DNA from: an uncultured Eubacteriales bacterium
GTDB lineage: Bacteria > Bacillota > Clostridia > Oscillospirales > Acutalibacteraceae
DNA: 9,926 nucleotides
Direction: 5' to 3'
Assembly: GCA_948823415.1 (NCBI GenBank)
Contig: CAQKRU010000028.1
Coordinates: 1-9,926 of the forward strand
Below the pieces are notes generated by a model. The model saw only the letters and a list, made by a program, of their open reading frames with translations. It ran no database searches and had not been told where the DNA came from. A program made the position numbers and the translations under genes. This document shows positions 5,840-9,926 of this stretch, one piece after another (the first letter of the stretch is position 1; each line of letters opens with the position of its first letter).

Positions 5840-6430
5840 AATTTCAGTATTTAACAAAATTCAATATACTTAATCCACAAATTTATTGAAACTGTTTTGT
5901 TTGTTCCCGCTAAAATATCGAATTTTGCTGTTTTTGGGCATCAGCACCTTTCAATTTTAATTTTCTACTTTCAAAGCCCAACCTCGGCTGCACGCGCCTT
6001 TTTCAACGGTACTATTCACCTTATATTATGTAAACAATTTTAATGTTACCACGGTGCGCCACCAATCGGTTTGAAAGTCACAAGCTTTGCGGTTTAAGGT
6101 CAACCATTTGGGGCCCTAACCTCAAAGGTTTTTGCGAAGGTTAAAATAAATAGATCTGCTGTTTTCTCCTAAAGAACAATTCTTGCTTTTGCAAAAAGTC
6201 CCTTTTATGCTGCGTAAAAAGCTACCTTTTAGATCTCCTCCTCATTAAAATTTTTCTCATTATACCACAAACTCCGCATTTTGCCTATACTTAACAATAA
6301 ATTTTTTCAACTTTGTTTGGTTATCACAATATAATTTTAAAATCTTTCTTTTTTTGCTTTATTTTACATATTACAACATCGCATCAAATCTGGACTTACT
6401 CTCTTTTAACTAATTTTTTATTTTTTATAG
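5840..6430. other. Gene-free divergent region with a candidate structured RNA
   Basis: No supported gene lies between 5757 and 6517. The middle (about 5930-6250) is richer in G+C than its flanks. It carries three perfect 13-nt mini-hairpins of 5-bp stems and 3-nt loops (6118-6130, 6172-6184, 6186-6198), as well as GGGGCCC and GGTT/AACC pairings. A minus-strand extended -10 (TGGTATAAT, 6267-6259) and a GGAGGAG (6243-6234 region) stand at its right end, but only a 7-codon frame follows. It may be an uncharacterised RNA or the remains of a lost paralogue. I recognise no known RNA family. Confidence 0.3.
6259..6267 (-). promoter_or_regulatory. Orphan extended -10 promoter
   Basis: TG-G-TATAAT reads on the minus strand, in the same TGTGRTATAATGA context as the promoter of the disulfide-repeat gene. 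No open frame of useful length follows it. The best -35 at 17 nt (TAGGCA) is poor, so the call rests on the extended -10. Confidence 0.4.
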
Positions 6431-6438
6431 AAAAAAGC

Positions 6439-6467
6439 TTGTAATTATTTAAACCGTGTTATATAAT
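6439..6467 (+). promoter_or_regulatory. Promoter of the XRE regulator gene
   Basis: TTGTAA (6439-6444), a 17-nt spacer and TATAAT (6462-6467) lie about 50 nt before the start codon. A short dyad, GTGT-N10-ACAC, straddles the -10 (6456-6473). It could be a binding site for the regulator itself, though four-base arms prove little. The same TTGTAA-N17-TATAAT pair drives the gene at 8574. Confidence 0.6.
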
Positions 6468-6517
6468 GTACACAATACTTTTAATTTAACTATTTTATTT
6501 TTGGAGGAGGTGCTTTA

Positions 6518-6793
6518 ATGAGGCTTAGAAAACAAAGTTTGGGTGACAAGAACATCATCGGAGAAAAGGTCGCTAAAGAGCGAAAAAGCAAGGGAATGAG
6601 CCAAAAAGATTTTTTGGCTAAGTTGCAAATTAAAGGTATTGAGCTTAGCGCTTCGGGCTTATCCAAGCTGGAAGGCCAGCTGAGACTTGTTACGGACAAA
6701 GAACTTGTTGCTATAGCCGCTGCATTGAAAGTTTCAACAGATGACTTACTCCGTCGCTCTAAAAAAAGAAAAAAGCGTGTTAATAATATATAA
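6518..6793 (+). CDS. XRE-family helix-turn-helix DNA-binding protein
   Basis: This 91-residue protein is almost entirely one HTH_3/Cro-C1-type domain. It opens with the LGDKNIIGEKV segment (8-18), has the HTH core around SQKDFLAKLQ and LSASGLSKLE (28-52), a closing helix with KELVAIAAALKVSTDDLL (61-78), and a basic Lys/Arg tail. Similar stand-alone regulators are common in Clostridia. ATG 6518 is preceded by GGAGGAGG with 7-nt spacing. It is monocistronic: it has its own promoter and a strong terminator at 6839. It is divergent from the secreted cysteine-repeat operon, but control of that operon is only a guess. There is no ligand or enzymatic domain. Confidence 0.9.
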   Translation: MRLRKQSLGDKNIIGEKVAKERKSKGMSQKDFLAKLQIKGIELSASGLSKLEGQLRLVTDKELVAIAAALKVSTDDLLRRSKKRKKRVNNI

Positions 6794-6838
6794 GGTGTAG
6801 TTTTTGATTGATTAACCAAACAACATACTAAAATTAGA

Positions 6839-6877
6839 GGTCACACTTGCAAAGTTGCTTTGCGGTGTGCCTTTTTT
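6839..6877 (+). terminator. Strong rho-independent terminator after the XRE gene
   Basis: The hairpin pairs GG, CACAC and GCAAAG with CTTTGC, GTGTG and CC around a TTG loop (6839-6871). Small internal mismatches interrupt the stem. TTTTTT follows at 6872-6877. It lies 45 nt after the stop codon. Confidence 0.88.
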
Positions 6878-7015
6878 ATTGCTATTATCCTTAAATTAAA
6901 ACGGCTTTATTGCTTTATTTTGCTCCTGCGTCTTATTGTGATATCCCTTTGGATGCATAATTTGGGGGCTTGCTTTTTTGTTGCAATATGTGCTATAGAA
7001 TATATCATTGATGTG

Positions 7016-7024
7016 TGGTAAAAT
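7016..7024 (+). promoter_or_regulatory. Candidate promoter of the GNAT-DegV operon
   Basis: TG-G-TAAAAT forms an extended -10 thirty bases before the chosen GNAT start. A second possibility just upstream is TTGCTT-N18-TATAGA (6970-6999). If either is used, the earlier ATGs at 7025 and 7028 are too close to serve as starts. Confidence 0.4.
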
Positions 7025-7054
7025 ATGATGAGACGTTTGGAGGCTTGTGTTATT

Positions 7055-7558
7055 ATGGATTTTGACAAGATTTTTGAGATAATGGACGAAACCTTTCCAG
7101 ATTGCGAGATGCGCAGTTATGACGGCCAAAAAAAGTTGCTCGATAACTCTAAATATAATATTTACGTTAAGCGAAACGACGAGGGCTCTATTGTCGGCTT
7201 TTTGGCTTATTGGGATTTAGATAGCTGCCTATTTTTTGAGCATTTGGTGGTTTCGCCCCACTACAGAGGCCGTGGCTTGGGCTCGCAGATTATTTTGGAT
7301 AACATAAAAAACGTCAGCAAGCCTATCTTTTTGGAGGTTGAGTTGCCAACCGACGAGGCTTCGCAAAGAAGAATCAACTTTTATAAGCGGTTTGGGTTTA
7401 TCTTGAACGACTTTTACTACGAGCAGCCCGCTTTGCGCCTAAACTGCGAAAAGATGCAATTAATGATAATGAGCTATCCAAACAGCATCGACGAGGCCGC
7501 CTTTGCCCCGTACAAAAAAGAGATATATAAAAATGTTTACAATCAGCTAACAGACTAA
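7055..7558 (+). CDS. GNAT-family N-acetyltransferase
   Basis: This 167-residue protein has a single GNAT fold: an acceptor-side N-terminus, the beta strand FFEHLVVSP (about 60-68), and the acetyl-CoA pyrophosphate-binding loop RGRGLG (71-76) with its helix. LEVELPTDEAS and RRINFYKRFGF (about 93-115) follow, which is typical of the C-terminal half of the domain. The substrate cannot be read from the sequence. I chose ATG 7055, preceded by GGAGG at 11 nt. The frame is open to 7025, but those ATGs overlap a likely -10 and have no Shine-Dalgarno. It is followed after 19 nt by the DegV gene with no terminator between, so the two are probably one operon. Confidence 0.9.
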   Translation: MDFDKIFEIMDETFPDCEMRSYDGQKKLLDNSKYNIYVKRNDEGSIVGFLAYWDLDSCLFFEHLVVSPHYRGRGLGSQIILDNIKNVSKPIFLEVELPTDEASQRRINFYKRFGFILNDFYYEQPALRLNCEKMQLMIMSYPNSIDEAAFAPYKKEIYKNVYNQLTD

Positions 7559-7577
7559 GTTTTTAAGGAGATTTGCG

Positions 7578-8444
7578 ATGACGAACGATTACATTATTTT
7601 TACGGATTCTACCTGCGATTTGGAGCCGGAATATGCTGACACGCTTGGCGTTTCGGTTATTGCTCTTGAATTTACCTATGACGGCAAGTCGTACTGCGAC
7701 GGTACGGGCATGTCTTACAAGGATTTTTATAATTTGTTGCGAGAGAAAAAAAGCGTGACTACTAGTCAGATCAACACCGGCACGTTTATTGAAAAGTTTG
7801 AACCTTATTTAAAAGAGGGTCACGATATTCTTTATATTGCCTTTTCTTCGGGCCTTAGCGGGACTTTTGCTTCGGCTCAAATTGCCAGAGAAGAACTTCT
7901 TAAAAGCTACCCAGAAAGAAAGCTCATTGTTGTGGACTCTTTGTGTGCCTCCATGGGCGAGGGGCTTTTGGTTTATTATGCTGCTCAAAAAAAGCGCGAG
8001 GGGCTTTCTATCGACGAGCTTGCTGCCTGGCTTGAGGCCCACAAGTTGAACATCTGCCACTGGTTTACTGTGGATGATTTGTTTCATCTTAAGCGCGGCG
8101 GGAGAGTCTCGGCAGCTTCGGCTGTTTTGGGCACGATGCTCGGCGTTAAGCCCGTTATGCATGTTGACAACGCTGGAAAGTTGATCTTGATGGAGAAGGC
8201 TCGCGGTCGCAAAGCTGCGCTAAATTCTTTGGTTGAGCACATGAAGGCCACTGCTACCGTCACCGAAAACGATGCTGTTTTTATCTCCCACGGCGATGCC
8301 ATTGACGATGCAAATTTCGTTAAAGATCTCGTTTTAAAGGCTTTTCCCGTTAAGGAAGTTCGCATTAATTACGTTGGCTCCGTGATTGGTTCGCATTCTG
8401 GCCCTGGAACTTTGGCTTTGTTTTTTTGGGGAAAAACTAGATGA
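7578..8444 (+). CDS. DegV family fatty-acid-binding protein
   Basis: The 288-residue product matches the DegV/FakB family in length and motifs: DSTCDL (10-15), TSQ in the first lipid-facing loop (62-64), SSGLSGT (90-96), LKRGGR (171-176), KPV (191-193), and a C-terminal GSVIGSHSGPGTLALFF (267-283). In Gram-positive bacteria such proteins hold a fatty acid and present it to the FakA kinase, which makes acyl-phosphate for phospholipid synthesis. No fakA-like gene is in the window, so the exact role stays at family level. ATG 7578 has AAGGAG with 7-nt spacing. It is the second gene of an operon with the acetyltransferase. No strong terminator follows; only a weak A/T hairpin with TTTTT lies at 8477-8504. 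Confidence 0.95.
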   Translation: MTNDYIIFTDSTCDLEPEYADTLGVSVIALEFTYDGKSYCDGTGMSYKDFYNLLREKKSVTTSQINTGTFIEKFEPYLKEGHDILYIAFSSGLSGTFASAQIAREELLKSYPERKLIVVDSLCASMGEGLLVYYAAQKKREGLSIDELAAWLEAHKLNICHWFTVDDLFHLKRGGRVSAASAVLGTMLGVKPVMHVDNAGKLILMEKARGRKAALNSLVEHMKATATVTENDAVFISHGDAIDDANFVKDLVLKAFPVKEVRINYVGSVIGSHSGPGTLALFFWGKTR

Positions 8445-8512
8445 TTTTTGGCACAAAAAATTTAATTTTCCTCCCGTTTTGTTGTAATAATATACAAAAT
8501 TTTTATTTACTA

Positions 8513-8541
8513 TTGTAAATGTCGCATAATTATGGTATAAT
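8513..8541 (+). promoter_or_regulatory. Promoter of the coiled-coil anchor protein gene
   Basis: TTGTAA (8513-8518), a 17-nt spacer ending in TGG (8533-8535), and TATAAT (8536-8541) give a -35, an extended -10 and a -10 in one site. The start codon is 32 nt downstream, with AGAGGAGG between them. Confidence 0.75.
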
Positions 8542-8573
8542 AAATGAAATAAATAGAGGAGGAAATTTTAATT

Positions 8574-9017
8574 ATGAAGCTTAAGGAAATTGTTTCGCAA
8601 TTATTAATTTTTTCATTTGTGATTAGCCATGCCAGTGCTTTTGCATTGCCTGAAAAAGGGTCAGATTTGACCGCTGCTCAAGTTAAGGAGTTGCAAAATC
8701 AGCTTACATTGCTTAAAGCCGATAAAAGTCTATCTGACACAAAAATTGAAAGTATTGAAAGTTTGGAAAAACAAATTGAAAAATTAATAAAAAACAATGA
8801 AAAGTTAAAAAAAGAGGTTGAAAAGCTTAAGAGCAAAAATGAAAAATTAAAAAAGAAAGTCGAAGAATCATCCACTGATTCTAATACTATTGTCGATGCT
8901 GCTGACAAAATTATTAATGCTTACTTTTGGGATAAATATGGGCCAGCTCTTTTTGCTGGTGGGTTTTTAACTGCTTCTTTCGCAATAGCACTTCTGGCTT
9001 TCATTTTTGATCGATAA
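8574..9017 (+). CDS. Secreted coiled-coil protein with C-terminal membrane anchor
   Basis: I know no named family for this 147-residue protein. It has a signal peptide (1-22, cleavage likely after ASA), then a predicted coiled coil (about 35-98) with a Leu/Ile heptad and NEKLKKEVEKL-type repeats. A hydrophobic segment (about 123-145) ends four residues from the C-terminus, leaving a short FDR tail. This should place a rod outside the membrane, anchored at its C-terminus. It has no cysteine, unlike the minus-strand coiled-coil proteins of 2339-5756, but its signal/coil/membrane design is the same. AGAGGAGG lies 11 nt before ATG 8574. It has its own promoter. Function is unknown. Confidence 0.82.
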   Translation: MKLKEIVSQLLIFSFVISHASAFALPEKGSDLTAAQVKELQNQLTLLKADKSLSDTKIESIESLEKQIEKLIKNNEKLKKEVEKLKSKNEKLKKKVEESSTDSNTIVDAADKIINAYFWDKYGPALFAGGFLTASFAIALLAFIFDR

Positions 9018-9098
9018 AAGGTTAAAAAATATTTATTTTTTGAATGTCTTTCTGCTTATTCGCATAGATTTAATTAAAAATTTATTTAGGTGAAAAAT

Positions 9099-9926
9099 TT
9101 GGCTGAGTTTATTAACATTGTTGAGAAAATAAACGATTTTGTGAATTCCATTGTGTGGGGCCCTTTGATGCTGGCTTTGATTATGCTTGTTGGCCTGCTG
9201 TTTAGTGTCCGGCTGAGGTTTTTTCAGGTTTCTCGGTGCAAATTGTGGCTTAGGCACACATTTGGAAACATATTTTTTGGCAAGTCTACCGATAAAAAAG
9301 GCAGTATTACGCCGTTTCAAGCGGTGAGTACTGCCCTTGCTAGTGCTGTGGGGACGGGAAATATCGTTGGTGTTGCTACTGCGATTACTTTGGGCGGCGC
9401 CGGTGCTGTGTTTTGGATGTGGCTGGCTGCTATTTTCGGCATGATGACTAGCTTTGCTGAGAATGTTCTTGGCGTGAAATATCGAAAAGTTAATGCGAAT
9501 GGCCAGAACTACGGCGGACCTATGTATTATATTGAAAATGGCCTTGGCGTCCGGTGGTTGGCTAAGTTCTTTGCTTTCGCTTGTATTTTGGCTTCTTTCG
9601 GTATTGGAAATATGGCTCAGGTTAATTCTATTGCGGCTTCTGTTAAGAGTAGTTTTCGGATTTCTCCCGCTATTACTGGCGTTGTGCTTGCTGTGATTAT
9701 TAGTTTTATCATTTTGGGCGGGATTCGCACGATTTCTAGGGTTAGCGAGCGGATTGTTCCTTTTATGGCTCTGTTTTATATTGTGGGCGGCTTGGTCGTC
9801 ATTATTACGCACATCCAGAACCTTCCGGGCGCCATTTTTAGCATATTTTCGGGCGCTTTCGACTTTAGGTCTGTCACTGGTGGCATTACTGGGTTTGCGG
9901 CCGCTTTGGCTATTAAGCATGGCATT
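9099..9926 (+). CDS. Alanine/glycine:cation symporter (AGCS family), 5' part
   Basis: The frame is open to the right edge of the window and the gene continues beyond it. The visible ~276 residues show the AGCS (SSF-unrelated, AlsT/DagA-type) start: an amphipathic N-terminus, NSIVWGPLM and a first membrane helix. Next come LRFFQV, TPFQAVSTALASAVGTGNIVGVATAI (the family's conserved sodium/substrate-region signature), GAGAVFWMWLAA, SFAENVLGVKYR and YGGPMYYIENGLG, followed by further membrane helices. It imports alanine or glycine with sodium or protons. The frame opens right after a TAG (9087-9089). GTG 9090 has no Shine-Dalgarno, whereas TTG 9099 has AGGTGA 5 nt upstream, so I chose TTG; the two differ by three residues. 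A long spurious frame runs antisense to it. Confidence 0.95.
   Translation, partial: MAEFINIVEKINDFVNSIVWGPLMLALIMLVGLLFSVRLRFFQVSRCKLWLRHTFGNIFFGKSTDKKGSITPFQAVSTALASAVGTGNIVGVATAITLGGAGAVFWMWLAAIFGMMTSFAENVLGVKYRKVNANGQNYGGPMYYIENGLGVRWLAKFFAFACILASFGIGNMAQVNSIAASVKSSFRISPAITGVVLAVIISFIILGGIRTISRVSERIVPFMALFYIVGGLVVIITHIQNLPGAIFSIFSGAFDFRSVTGGITGFAAALAIKHGI

Noticed and set aside
7025..7054. ATG 7025 or 7028 as the acetyltransferase start
   Set aside because: Both abut a likely extended -10 (TGGTAAAAT), have no Shine-Dalgarno, and precede the usual start of the domain.
7809..8162. 117-codon minus-strand frame within the DegV gene
   Set aside because: It is a shadow frame; the plus strand carries complete DegV motifs.
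9033..9920. 295-codon minus-strand frame
   Set aside because: It is antisense to the clearly recognisable AGCS symporter. The product is Asn/Lys/Ser/His-rich low complexity with no domain.
1..9926. CRISPR arrays, tRNA or rRNA genes, insertion sequences
   Set aside because: No regularly spaced repeats, cloverleaf sequences, rRNA segments or transposase frames were seen by eye on either strand.

Overview
The window looks like an AT-rich, low-GC Gram-positive chromosome, most likely a Clostridia-like member of Bacillota. The evidence is strong AGGAGG-type Shine-Dalgarno sites, sigma-A-like promoters (often with an extended TGn -10), a DegV lipid-binding protein, an XRE regulator of clostridial type, and an AGCS alanine/glycine symporter. 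TGA is used as a stop (for example at the end of the DegV gene), so the code is standard. I cannot place the organism more precisely.

Layout. Bases 1-371 hold no convincing gene. They contain a bidirectional-looking terminator behind asnB and, at the left edge, a near-consensus promoter with a palindrome over its -10 that fires leftward out of the window. From 5756 down to 372 everything is on the minus strand. First comes a large secreted protein with a membrane segment, a coiled coil and a disulfide-rich repeat region. It is followed, one frame back, by a Thr/Pro linker and more disulfide-rich units. Next are two small secreted, cysteine-containing coiled-coil proteins, and then asparagine synthetase (asnB). 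Bases 5757-6517 are a divergent, gene-free gap with promoters on both sides and short hairpins. From 6518 onward everything is on the plus strand: an XRE-type regulator with a clear terminator, a GNAT acetyltransferase and DegV two-gene operon, another signal-peptide/coiled-coil/membrane-anchor protein, and the 5' part of an alanine/glycine:cation symporter that runs off the right edge. The symporter is covered on the other strand by a long spurious frame and is easily missed.

The most interesting point is the junction at 4145-4179. The signal-peptide-bearing frame (529 codons) ends two codons after a canonical A_AAT_TTT slippery heptamer. A 7-nt spacer follows, then a perfect 7-bp GC-rich hairpin. 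A -1 slip there would join the frame to the downstream Thr/Pro-linked cysteine-rich frame, which has no signal peptide or Shine-Dalgarno of its own, giving a protein of about 761 residues. This is either a programmed -1 frameshift that makes short and long forms of a surface protein, or a one-base deletion (real or sequencing) in a T run.

The four secreted or anchored coiled-coil proteins lie on both sides of the XRE gene and share a design. Two of them share a C-x5-C-K-x-A-L motif right after the coiled coil. They look like an uncharacterised cell-surface protein locus. The housekeeping genes asnB, DegV and AGCS flank it without an obvious functional link.
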